Shown here: piece after piece, positions 45,510 through 56,060 of the stretch
How the letters are laid out: every line of letters starts with the position of its first letter
Position numbering within the stretch: the first letter of the stretch is position 1
Position numbers and translations under genes: made by a program
The notes under the pieces: model-generated
Told to the model about the DNA's origin: nothing
The model's input: only the letters and a program-made list of their open reading frames with translations
The model's database searches: none
NCBI RefSeq assembly: GCF_019649055.1
Contig: NW_026570261.1
Location: forward strand, 1 to 64,000
Direction: 5' to 3'
DNA: 64,000 nt
Origin: Paramacrobiotus metropolitanus
Lineage: Eukaryota; Tardigrada; Eutardigrada; Parachela; Macrobiotidae

Positions 45510-46447
45510 ATTTATTAAAATAATTACTACTTGAATACTAACGGAAGATCCACTGCATCTTTTGTATAGCATTCCGGCCGTACTAAATGACCATTAAAGC
45601 TCACCAGGGCCCCGTCGCCGGCTATAAATTCAAAAAAATTTCATCTTTTGTGTGGACATAGAGTAACATTAGAGAATGCATACTTCTTCGAAGTATAAAA
45701 TTTTTTCAGCTGCTGTCATCAGCAGGGCATGGTGAAAATTTAAACGTAAATTTTACACTGCTGTAGTCTATACGTAGGCAATGCACCGCGTCATACGTTC
45801 TAACATAACTCATGATTTAACGGAACAATCTGACAACTGTACGAGGCCAGTTTACTTATTAAAAATTTTTTCTATACTGCTCGCTTACTTTGTACTTTAC
45901 TTTTTTGGCCACGCCCTGTTGATGACAGCAGTGGAAAATATTTGCCCTTATGTTAATCTATTTTCACACAAAAGATGAAATTTTGCTGAATTTACAAAAT
46001 TTATTTCCGTTTAACATGAACAAGTTAAAGCTAGAAAACATAAAACAACGGCGACGTCCTTAAACGGCGTATGTACTTATACTACTGTACACAAATTAGG
46101 AATCAGAGAACATAATTATATGAATACTAATACTAATCATCTGTGCCAGGATTTCGGCCCCTCTTCTTCCCGGCCAGTGATCTCAGCTTCTAATCACTCG
46201 ATTTCTGATTTAAAGTGCAACTGAATCTTCAGACTGCGGGGGTGTTCCTGGGCTGTTGGCGCTTTGTCACCTTTATTTTGTTACTCCCAGTGGTCACTCA
46301 AACACTCGTTACCATGGATGCCATAGGGCTAACAAGGGCTGCTTTGTAACCACGCGCATAGTGGTGCACTGCAAAATGCGCTGCAAAATGACTACAGTAG
46401 TTACGACCACTGTGATTCGGTTACTGTTAACACTCGCACAATGGACA
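45510..46447. other. no gene recognised
   Basis: AT-rich DNA; short open frames only. Confidence 0.5.
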
Positions 46448-46869
46448 CCAGTGACTGGAGGCTCTCTAGGTCAATGGGCGGAGCAGTTTCCATAACGCAC
46501 GGGAGTAAATACAAAAAGTTGCCCGCCGCCGTCTGTCTTCAAAAAAAGTTCAAAAAAAAGCCCACGCCATTTGATAATATCACAAACCGTTTTTTTATTA
46601 TTCGGGTGAAAAAAAACCGTTAAAAATTTACCAAATAACAGTGGCATCTTGACCAAATGCCTAAAATATCGGGAACGCCCCCTATAAGCGGTTAACCGCA
46701 ATTTAACCGAACGGCCGCTTAAAATAAGTGAGTGCCACCCCCGGCGGGCTGTCAGTGGTTTTCTATTTATGCTTCGTTGATCGTATGAAATCGGTGGTGC
46801 TCGGTAAATTAGTGAAGTTTCATATGAAATACAATTCAAAATAATCCAGTCTTGAATAATTCTATCGGA

Positions 46870-47362
46870 ATGATGCAGGCCAGTGATGTATTGTCTGGAT
46901 TGAATGGAGTAGGGCCGTTTGCTAAACTAAAATCGGCCGAAGTTTTCGAAAAGTGTTTAATTTCGGAATACAGAGCAAAGTACTTTGTTTTGGATGATAC
47001 ACAGCTGAACAATGCTAAGGGGCTTGGCCATGGCGGATTTGTTAGATTATGTGACGTACTGCTGGATAACAAAAGTTCCTACACCACAACAACGCTTGTT
47101 GCAATTTGTGAGCCAGAAACCAGAAGCGGATTGGTGTATAAGCTACATGCAAGCTTAGCCGTATGCGCTTTAAATGGAACCGTACTCAGTATTGAAAGAA
47201 CCACCTGCGACTGTAAAGCTTCTTCCGAAATGGAGAATGAAGCATGCTGCAAGCATGCTCTCGGATTGCTGTTCGCCTTGCACCGTTATATCAAAACTCA
47301 ATGCTGGCCTCAGAGAACCAAGGATGATGAACTACCCTGCACTAATATGCTGCAAACATGGC
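46870..47362 (+). pseudogene. SWIM zinc-finger protein, N-terminal part (YqaJ-partner type), truncated
   Basis: The frame is open from 46852, with the first ATG at 46870. It contains FVRLCDVLLD, then a SWIM zinc motif CxCx11CxH (CDC...CCKH at about 47211-47262) followed by LGLLFALHRYI. It then reaches PCTNMLQTWH, a block that in SWIM-YqaJ transposon proteins precedes the nuclease domain. After about 47362 the plus frame is only the antisense of the transposase gene, so the residues to 47727 are not homologous. In ISL2EU elements this second protein may act as a recombination nuclease; here the nuclease is absent. Confidence 0.6.
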
Positions 47363-48359
47363 ATTGTCCTACTGGAACGTCGTGCTGTTGCTTCGCAAAT
47401 GTTGAACATAATAGAAATTACAGTATGCGGCAGTCCGGTCTTTATACGAAACCACACCATGAAGAATTGCTTTTTAAATCGAAGCGACATGCGACTCTGT
47501 TGCCTGTCCGATCTGCATGGGTAGCTTTCCTCTTCTTCAGTAGCTGGCGGGTCGTATCGCAAGCGTCGCTCAATATCGGCATCATTCCCACCGCACATAT
47601 CATAAAGAAGCTCAAAGGTCTTACTTCCTGTCTGCCCTGTCAGTGCATGTATGTCGCGATCGTTTTCACGAAATCTGAAAATACAACGAAAACATACAGT
47701 ATGCCGGGAGAATTTTTTACGTTTTAATGGTAACTAAAATATAGTATGATGATGAATGAAAAAAGTAAAGTTGAATAGAGTAGGTAAAAGTTGAATAAAC
47801 AAATATACCTTTCATACGAAAAAACAGTTGCTTGCGGTTTTTCTTCGACATTCTCTGTTTCCCCAGCTGCAGTAAGAACTTCAATGCGTCTCCGCTCTTG
47901 AAGAATTTCTGCGGCAGTGAGGAGCTTTAGCTGCAGCTTGGCCCTTTCTTGCTCAAGTTCTTGAATACGACGCTGAAGATCATGATTTCTGTTTTCGCAG
48001 AAAACAGGACTTGTGTCGGAGATGTCGGAGATTTTGGTGTCGGTAGGAGACTGTGGGCTGCTTGGAAGTAGGGGCAGGAACAGACATTCTTTTGGATAGG
48101 CGTTGGATTTTAAACGAGTTATCAGTTGATCTCCTCTGTGAAATGGTATTTCAAAGTCGCACTGATCAAAATGAACCGAACAAACAGGAGAACTCGAAGT
48201 CAAAATGTAACATTTGTTGGCAGCGCTAGCCCATTTGGCATACAGTTCAGACTTTTCGTCTTTGGGAAAGCTGTACATAGAACGCTTTTCAGACAACTCA
48301 TACGGCCGATATCCACAAATCACACATTCATGCTTTCCCACACTACGGAAAGATTCCAT
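47360..48359 (-). pseudogene. THAP-domain transposase, N-terminal part with intron, truncated before DDE
   Basis: ATG at 48359-48357. The THAP zinc finger has C12, C15, C60 and H63 (C-x2-C-x44-C-x2-H), with W43 conserved, and binds transposon or host DNA. A coiled coil follows (about residues 120-165). A GT-AG intron of 134 nt (47808-47675) keeps the frame. Exon 2 has KTFELLYDMCGG, then RFKKQFFMVWFRIKTGL and NICEATARRSSRT, which fits the HTH_Tnp_4 domain of Harbinger-type transposases. The homology ends at about 47360, where the catalytic DDE domain should start. A coiled-coil THAP host gene is the alternative, but the HTH argues for a transposase. Confidence 0.75.
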
Positions 48360-49208
48360 TTTGATTCATAACTTTATTCGTCTTAATAAAATAGTTATTC
48401 GATGAAAACAATTAAATTTGGTTCTAACGCAATAGCAGGTGACTAACATCCACATTCTCGAAAATTGACGGCTGGTCACCGGTTTGTTTGCAAACCTGAC
48501 TCGGGTGGCGAAATGCCGCGGTATGTGTAGCTTGTCAGACGTTCATATGCTGGCCAGTAATGGCTGGCGCCAAATTACTAGCCAATAGAGAAAGAGCAGG
48601 CGAGACCAATAGACGCCAGTCACTGGACCCCATTTCACTTTCGATTTACGCCGACTTTTCCTGTTCGCCGGCCAGGCAGCGCCAATCACGATCTTGCAAT
48701 ACGCCCATTTCCTGTTGCCATACAAGGCGTCAAGCCACTTGGGCCAAATTTTTAATTCTAATCTGATTTCTATTTTGCAGTATCTTCGCTATATGAATTT
48801 TCACGTTGGCTGATTAATACGATTTATAACTTTTATTAAATTCCAGAAACATTTAAAACTACCTGGGTCGACCCCTTTTTGATTTTAACGTACCGGTATT
48901 CTGATTACTGAAACCATCGGAAAATACAATTACACTGCTGCAGCACGTTCAGTGCACTGATTGAGGCGAGTTAGCAGCCCCTACAGTTTTCGAAGTGTGT
49001 TCAATTTCCTTCTTTTGATAGCAGCCATGATGTCGTGTTATCTGGAGTCGACTCCCAAATCTACAAGAAAAATTTCAAACTCTGCTGATAACTGATGACA
49101 GTCGCAGGATGATGTGGGGAAAATTTAAGTAACAACAAGGTTTCGACAGAGCAGACTTAATAAATACATCGCGTATTACACAAGTAACAATAACAAAAAT
49201 ACACAACA

Positions 49209-49640
49209 TCATTCTCGCTCAGCTAATTTGAAGGCCAAATACACATCTTCCCGCTCAACCATGTCGCTGAATGTACCGAGAACAGAAACTGCATTTCCTC
49301 GCTGAATCTCGATACCGATTTTCTGTCGCAAAAACTCCCCTGAGCGAGGGTTGCCTGTACAGTCGCTAATCTTTCTCGACAGATCTTTGAAGAATTTCTT
49401 TGTCAGTGGTCCGAATGTACCCGTGGTTTCAAACGCCAGCGGTTGAACGTTGTAACGGTCTGCCAGCCCGCTGTAACTTCCGATTTTCACGAATTTCCGC
49501 TGCGCTTCCCGGCACCCTGGACGTCTGGGCGGTGTATGTTAGGGCAAAGGTGTCAGCCACGGTTACATCCCATACTAGCGGCTTGCCATTTTTCCAAGGG
49601 AATGCTGTGACTCCATCATTTGTATCATTGTGACTCCATC
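49209..49640 (-). pseudogene. LINE ORF2 C-terminal fragment
   Basis: On the minus strand two frames give successive family blocks: DGVTAFPWKNGKPLVWDVT, then DTFALTY, then (after a shift near 49500) VQPLAFETTGTFGP, FFKDLSRKI, TGNPRSGEFLRQKIGIEIQRG and NAVSVLGT. This series closes the ORF2 protein of many animal LINE-type retrotransposons, downstream of RT. RT itself is not present. LINE insertions are normally cut at the 5' end, which fits. No target duplication or tail was identified. Confidence 0.7.
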
Positions 49641-51290
49641 ATCACTGTCATTTGTAAAGGTCAAAAGGCGTGCCGAGTGCCCAAACAACAATGAGTAGAG
49701 GCAAAATAATTTCAGACAAAAATGAGTCTACACAGTATACAGTCTTAACGCGCATAGCTGCATAAAATCTGCATTTATTTTATGGTCTGTTTCTCGTGCA
49801 CCACTTATCGTACCGTAAATGATTTAGTCTTCGCTAGACAATTTACTGACTATTAAAAAAATGGGTCGTGCTCGTTAACTATGGTGTCAAATGAAATTAT
49901 GCAAAAATTTATCAAAACTGCAATTTGGTAAACAAGAATCTGTTTGGCTGACTGAAGTGCAGTTTTCAGTTGTGAAAATAAAGGAAAATTTGAATTTTGG
50001 TTTTTGGTTTTTGGAGAATTTTCAAACTTCAATTTTATTAAAACAATTTACGAAAAAAAAGAACTCTTTGTTTAAGATCGGCTTAAATTAAGTGTTTGGT
50101 TTGGTGTGCTTTAGTTTGTAAAGATTGTTTGGTGTGCTAAAAAAAAAATAAGTTTCGTGTGCTTTAGTTTGTAAACATTGTTCCGTTCAACTTCACTAGC
50201 ACGATGTCAGTCAGGCATTGGACGATCCCAGTGCAGCTTAATAAAGCAGACAGCCATTATGTTCAGCAACAAGTACATTGTACAAGCATATGTAGTACGT
50301 GTTATTAGGTTGTTATTAGGTTGCAATTATTGCATTGTATGCCATAACAATAATATTATGTTTGCGGACAGAGGGCACTTCACGTGCCGCCCACCTTCTT
50401 CGGTGTTGAGCCCAGATCGAGTAACCGACACGGCGACACTGACAGAACAGCTGAAAAATTAGTAATTCATTAAGAAACTTGCAAATTTATAACCTGCTTG
50501 TACGAGCTGTTCGGAATAACTTAAGATGCTTACGCAGATCCTGCACCCAGTTATTGAATGAATTAAATGGAACTGATCTCGAGGGCAGTGTTTTACAATA
50601 CTTATTCGTACAGATCTAAAATTTGCTCTGTATTCAACTAAGGTGCGCATCAGTATTATTTTAGAATAATTGCAATGATTCCAGTTGAAATACTGCTTTT
50701 AAATACTTAATTTTTGATAATTAAGAAAATGAAAAAAATTTGTTTCGAAGAAGCCCCCGGTCCCCAAGGGGCCATTCACATTCCAGGAAGGTAAAAAAAA
50801 CATCCTAACAATAAATTACTTAACTATGGTTTTCGCATACTTCGTTTACTGCAGAAATTCCATTTCCAAGCAACAATCCCAATTAAAAGTATTGCTGTTC
50901 CAATGAAAACCGTTGCCCCGAGACACTTAGAATATTATTAGCCTACTACGTAGTAAACTGACTACTACATCGGGATATAAAAGGCAGCCGCAGCAACGGG
51001 GTTAGTGGTCTAACTTGGATTTAAAATAAGTAAGCTGCTATCGGATAGTTTGCAGCTTGACTGAAAGCGCACAATGACAAAAAACTCAAGACAGGGCACG
51101 TTCTAATAAATTATAGTCCCATGCAGCAACCGCACAAAATTTATCTGATTGGTAACTGATTTGGAATAAAAAAAAACACATCGTAAACTAATGAGAAGGT
51201 TTATCTGCTTTTGGGAGAAAGGTTTCCCATTTCAGTTTCAAGGTCATCTCTGCAGTCTGGCCCATCGTTAGGTTTTAGGGGGGGTGAGGG
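49641..51290. other. no gene recognised
   Basis: AT-rich DNA; a direct repeat GTGTGCTTTAGTTTGTAAA occurs at about 50104 and 50157. Confidence 0.5.
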
Positions 51291-51329
51291 TGCGCACCAT
51301 TGTTCTTCCCGCAGGAGAACAATGGCGCA
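51291..51329. repeat. 39-bp hairpin
   Basis: Arms TGCGCACCATTGTTCT and AGAACAATGGCGCA pair apart from one extra base, around a short TCCCGCAGG loop. Confidence 0.75.
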
Positions 51330-51581
51330 GTTGCGCCAATCCGGAGTTATTTAAATTTTATATGGGAATTGTAACTTTTTTTTGGAATGGGGGGCGAATG
51401 CCCCCTCCCCGTAAGGACGGGCATTTCTGCAGTCAAAGGAGCAAGCAGCAAATTTTCCAGTAGATGTCATCGACAACTGTGGCCGTCGGCATACGTATTG
51501 AAGAATGCTGCGCTTCAGGCATAAAACCACTTTTCATTTGTAGCCTGTAGATATGAGCTGCAATTTTTATCTATCGCATTA

Positions 51582-51620
51582 TTTATTCCGCGTCCGCGCA
51601 ATTTGCGCTGGGTCGGCTAG
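51582..51620 (+). mobile_element. candidate Helitron 3' end
   Basis: The palindrome GCGCAATTTGCGC (51596-51608) is followed after 8 bases by CTAG and then T, the hairpin plus CTRR arrangement of Helitron ends. A similar ATTTATTCCGCGCAATTTGCGC stretch occurs inverted at 13894-13918. The 5' end was not found. Confidence 0.35.
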
Positions 51621-52466
51621 TAGTCCAGTAAAGCGTGCTTGAATAATCTAAAAAAAACAGCTTTTAAAAGTGTTTTTTTTTCGATTAATTTGTAAGTTAA
51701 CAACATTTTGTATTAGCATGTTGGAGAATATAAGCTTGCTAGGCTAAAACACATCCACGGATGTATATTACATCCAATTTGATTTCTCATTCGAGTTTTG
51801 AATTTGAAGTTTTTCCATGGTTTCATAGTAGCTGTGTCTAGACAGAGCGTAGACAAGATCGCAGCACACCATTTTGGAGCTAAACTTTTTGCGCATGCAG
51901 TCAGAGCAATGGCAGAAATGATCTTTCAGTTGTTTTGACCAATTCATATTTTCTCAGCCCCACTTTCATCTCATAAGGATCCCCTTAAGCCATGATCACC
52001 AGCATGCAATGCTAATGTGGCGAAATTTACATGGGTCACTTGCTAAATATTCCTTGCTTAAAGGACTGTCGCAGGTACACGAATGGCCCAGAACCGCCAC
52101 ATCATCCTCCCGCAGCGGATTTTGCTATTGATAAAATCGCCGCTAAATCGACGAATAGTTTACTACATCATGACCCCAGGTCCGTCGGAAACCACGATAC
52201 TGACTGTGGCAAAGCAACAAAGGATTTCTCAACCAAAAGTGTTAGCAAACCAAAGGAACATAATGCAGGGCAACAAGATTTAGTTGGTGAGTGGTTCGCT
52301 AAATAGTTGCCTGTGACTTGTATAACTTGAATGCGATTTTCACTTCAAATAACGGTAAATGGTTACGCCTACTTCAAAGTAAGTATAACTAGTGGCGGAC
52401 AGATCTCAAGTGCCAAATTAAAGAAATAATGAGACTATTTTGGCCGCTGGCGGCCAATGTCAACAC

Positions 52467-52556
52467 GCCGGCCGAATTTTCTGCCGGCAGAATTTTTGGA
52501 GGTCAAAACGCCGGCCGAATATCTTGTGGTCAAAATGCCGGCAGAATTTTTCCAAC
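52467..52556 (+). repeat. GCCGGC-based tandem repeat
   Basis: The words GCCGGCCGAATNTT and GCCGGCAGAATTTTT alternate over about two units of 41-46 bp. Confidence 0.7.
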
Positions 52557-53040
52557 ATTTTCAACTTAAAAAAATAGTAAAAGATATTACCTGGATTGGG
52601 GTAGACTTGCCACGCGGCGTAAAACAACGTTTTGGGCACTCTACACGTATAATAACTCAGGTATTATGGCCGGATTCACGCTGACTTCTATCTATCGGTT
52701 TTCTATTGAGACACCGCCCAAAACGGCCGATTTCTTAGCAGTATGCGTGAACGCGGCACGCTCTTCTAAGTAGATACCTAAATAGGGAGCAGAATTGCGT
52801 TTACACAGGCACCTTTGAATAGGTGCAATAAAAGTTACTGTTTAGACGCTTCCGATAGTCAGCCGGGTCTGCGTGAACACAAGCCACCTATTTGTATACA
52901 TGACGGAATATGGTGTACAGTAGCAGCGATGTACGTACTTCTATAATATTCTCTGTACTCGTACATGTTGTACTTTCTAGCATTTTCCTTTTGTCTTCGG
53001 ATATACTTTTTGGCTTTTCTAACCGGATGCGCTTCGCGCC
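52557..53040. other. no gene recognised
   Basis: AT-rich DNA upstream of a TATA-like element; no motif identified. Confidence 0.45.
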
Positions 53041-53080
53041 TATATAAGTCCGAGAGTTACAGTATTTTGGATCAGTTCGT
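53041..53080 (+). promoter_or_regulatory. candidate Pol II core promoter (TATA plus initiator)
   Basis: TATATAAG at 53041-53048 is followed 31 bases later by ATCAGTTCG, which contains the arthropod-type initiator TCAGT. No clear gene follows within 1 kb, so it may belong to a solo LTR or a non-coding transcript. Confidence 0.35.
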
Positions 53081-54438
53081 TCTCATTCAGAGTTTGGCAG
53101 TGTCGGAGTTTTCTAATTAAAATATATCGTCGGAATGCAGTGTGGTATTCTCACTTCGCGTAGATCGTAGCTTACGCATATTATTTAGCTATGCCACATT
53201 GAAATTATCAGCTCATTCTCTGTCGTTGAGTCAGGTCAGTAGGAAGATATTGCGATATTATCCCTATCGTACTCGTCTCTCCGTCATACAGTACATATCT
53301 GTAGTTAAATGAAAATGCGGAATTAAAACCGAACAAAATCGCGAAATTGTATTTATTTTTACTTTCGTGAAGATCGATTGCCAAGTAGTATAATTATAAA
53401 TATGTGTAATTTTAACAGTTCTGTATGCTTTACATAACTGTAACTGCATATAAATTATATTTAAATAATGTTTACGCTAGTTTCAGTTTTTTTGCTACCA
53501 TTATTCACCAGGTTTACAACAAATTATTAAATGTACTGTATTTTCAATTCAGTGCTTCAAAAGTGGGCAAAAGTCAAAATCAGTTTTACAGGCTCACAGA
53601 AGATTACAGTATTCGCCTATCCAGTTGGTTAATTGCTCGGCTTGCCATGCGCCTAATATCGGCTCGCCATAGTGCAGCGCTCAACCGCCCCGGGCGACTG
53701 TTTACTACCGTCACAGCAAGCGGGTGCGCATACCGCTGCCTGCTGCTACCGTGGGCGGTTGCCAGGTGCCGATACAGCGGGCGGGTGCCCAGGTGCTCCG
53801 TCTGTAGCAGCACAATGCACATAACTTATTATTATTAGCGTACAGTACTAATTGTAAATTAACAATAATCCAGTCTGAAAATTTTCCAATTTTTTCCTTT
53901 GAATAAAACAATATTTTACTTTATTATGTAAATTTTCCCTCATATTTTTCCTTTATTTTCCTCATATTATGTTAAGAAAGGTGTAATGGTCGAGTATATT
54001 CAATAAAGATCAGATTATAAAGAGCATAACAGTCACTGCAATTCACTGGCTTCATCGGTCAGCGTGGGTCATATTCGATAACTTTATTAAAGGCAAAGTG
54101 CAACCACAGATTTAATACTAATCAATAGTTCAGTACTGACGATATTTTTTACGTGTATTAAAACCCTCTCCCAGTTATTTAAAAGTTTACACATTGTTTG
54201 TGCAGAATAAATAATCTGCGGTAGCCACAGGTTTGTTTCCGCAGCAAACGCACGATGTCGTTTAAAATGTGATTTTAACAGTAAAACAGTGTGAATGCTG
54301 AAGTACGGTTGATGTCTGAAATGGTGTTTAATAAATCGTATTCTGAATCAAAACATTTTCTAGGTCATTACATAATCATTGTGAATTTCACAATGTGAAA
54401 TGTTAATGCATTTCAATCAGAAATCATGTATATCCGGA
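53081..54438. other. no gene recognised
   Basis: AT-rich except for a GC-rich patch at 53630-53815, where both strands are open by composition only. Confidence 0.45.
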
Positions 54439-54468
54439 CAAATAGGAACCTCAAGTGGTTCCTATTTG
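54439..54468. repeat. 30-bp hairpin
   Basis: CAAATAGGAACC and GGTTCCTATTTG are perfect complements around a TCAAGT loop. Confidence 0.85.
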
Positions 54469-54963
54469 CCTTAACCATTGTGTCTACGGAGCAGAGGAAA
54501 GGTACCTTTGGATAGCAAAGCACTCACCGTTCCATTTAACTTCTCAAATGCCGTTATACAGTAAATAACTTTTGCCGCCGATTACCACCGTTGCCTGACA
54601 CACCACCGTCAAACACTTTACCGTTTTCGGAACTTATCGTCAGTATCCACGTTGGTGAAATTATTGCTGTAATTGTTAACATAAACATCAAACGGTAACA
54701 TCGCCTTTAATCTAAATTTTGACCGTGTCCATTTGAAACACTACGTAGAAACTGGACACCCTAATGGCTGCAACGATTTGAGAGAGGACTGAGAGTTGCA
54801 GTACTGAAACCTCTACAAAAAGTTCTAGTATGAATATATTTAAAAACAGTCGGCATCCTTAATCTGGTTAATGCTGCAGCGTCCTCGTCAAACGGACACA
54901 TTACTCTTAATGCCGGCGACTGCAGTAAAAATTAATAGTCCAAAGCATAACTAACGCTGCAGA

Positions 54964-55709
54964 TACGAAGACAATTGGGTGCTGTGAGCATACCCTTCAC
55001 GATTAGGGTGCAATGAACATCCGACTAGTCTGCAGCTCGCAACACTACTGGCGTCACGGTTGGAATTTTAAAATTAAATTCAAGTTTAAAACGCACAGCA
55101 TGGAGTACGAATACATATTTGCTTATTCCAGCATCTATTTTAGATTATTTTAGATTTGTTTTAGTGATGTTTGTTTTACTTGCTTTTACTAATTAATCCG
55201 ATTGCTACGTGTACTAAATCCAACTGTCCACAAATATCAGCTATGGATTTAGTCGCTAGAGCTTGTCATAATGCTGCTACAGACGCAGCAGTCAAGTCAT
55301 GTCAGGAGGGAATTTTATCGCAGGTTGTTTGCACCGCAGACTATACAGTCTACAGTATTAATTGCACGACACTAGGAAGACGACTGAAGGGAATTGTGCC
55401 TCGACAGAATGGGCAATGGCAGCGGATATTTCCAGATCATGAGGAGAACTTCATTGCAGACAACATGCTGTCTAAATTCGTTCGGGTTATTATTTTGTTC
55501 TTTGACAAATTGTGGAGCACTATGATCTTCTAAATGTGGTTTGAAGATACAATAATTTTTTTGGTGGACCGTAATTTGTCGAAATAAACGGTGAAAACAA
55601 TTGAGTGTAACATTTTTATCAAAATAAAATTTTCTGTAAAGTTAAGTCCCGGGTGTTCATCGCACCCTAATCGTGAAGAGTATGTTCACAGCACCCAATT
55701 GTCCTCGTA
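54964..55709. mobile_element. 746-bp element bounded by 60-bp inverted repeats
   Basis: 54964-55023 and the complement of 55650-55709 match over 60 bp with about five differences; they share GACAATTGGGTGCTGTGA and CTTCACGATTAGGGTGC. The inside carries one 120-residue frame (55171-55533) of no known family, with a hydrophobic start. No target duplication was found, so it may be a non-autonomous TIR element or an inverted duplication. Confidence 0.6.
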
Positions 55710-55944
55710 CCCCAATCACAGATCACAGGCTACTTTAGGATACATTCAGGATCAGAAGCTGAGACCTACTAAGTATCATTTGTAAATCGAACCAAGGAAA
55801 AGCTGTGATCCTCCGGAATTTTGAACAAGATAAGTTCCATTGAGAGGCAATACTATCCGAAATACAGTAATAGAGTAAACCTTCTGTGTGCGCCTGTATG
55901 CACTTAATACGCCAAAATGCCGCCATTTGGGGTCGGCCAAGAAT

Positions 55945-56042
55945 ACCTTTGCCTCCCCTTTGCCTTTGCCTTTTCACTTTGCCTTTTTCAAATTCACCTT
56001 TACCTTTGCCTTTTTCAACTACACCTTTACCTTTGCCTTTGC
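55945..56042 (+). repeat. polypyrimidine CCTTTGCCTTT repeat
   Basis: CCTTTGCCTTT and CACCTTTACCTTTG words alternate in a long pyrimidine-rich run. The opposite strand is purine-rich. Frames on either strand are low complexity. Confidence 0.8.
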
Positions 56043-56060
56043 CGCCGCGAACACCTTGCC

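Larger units (their letters stand above)
46448..48626. mobile_element. internally deleted ISL2EU-like DNA transposon
   Basis: A SWIM-domain gene on plus and a THAP-HTH transposase gene on minus converge and meet at about 47360. ISL2EU elements (PIF/Harbinger-related) encode a THAP/DDE transposase and a second protein with a YqaJ nuclease domain. Here both 5' halves remain while the DDE and YqaJ parts are missing. Candidate terminal repeats share CCAGTGACTGG and nearby ATGG in inverted orientation at 46448-46458 and 48616-48626, but the exact ends and target duplication are uncertain. Confidence 0.55.

Noticed and set aside
47362-47727. C-terminal part of the plus-strand 291-residue SWIM frame
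   Set aside because: It is the antisense of exon 2 and the intron of the THAP transposase gene; homology to SWIM proteins ends at about 47360.
53425-53838. 137-residue frame and its antisense frames
   Set aside because: No motif; the GC-rich end is open on both strands by composition.
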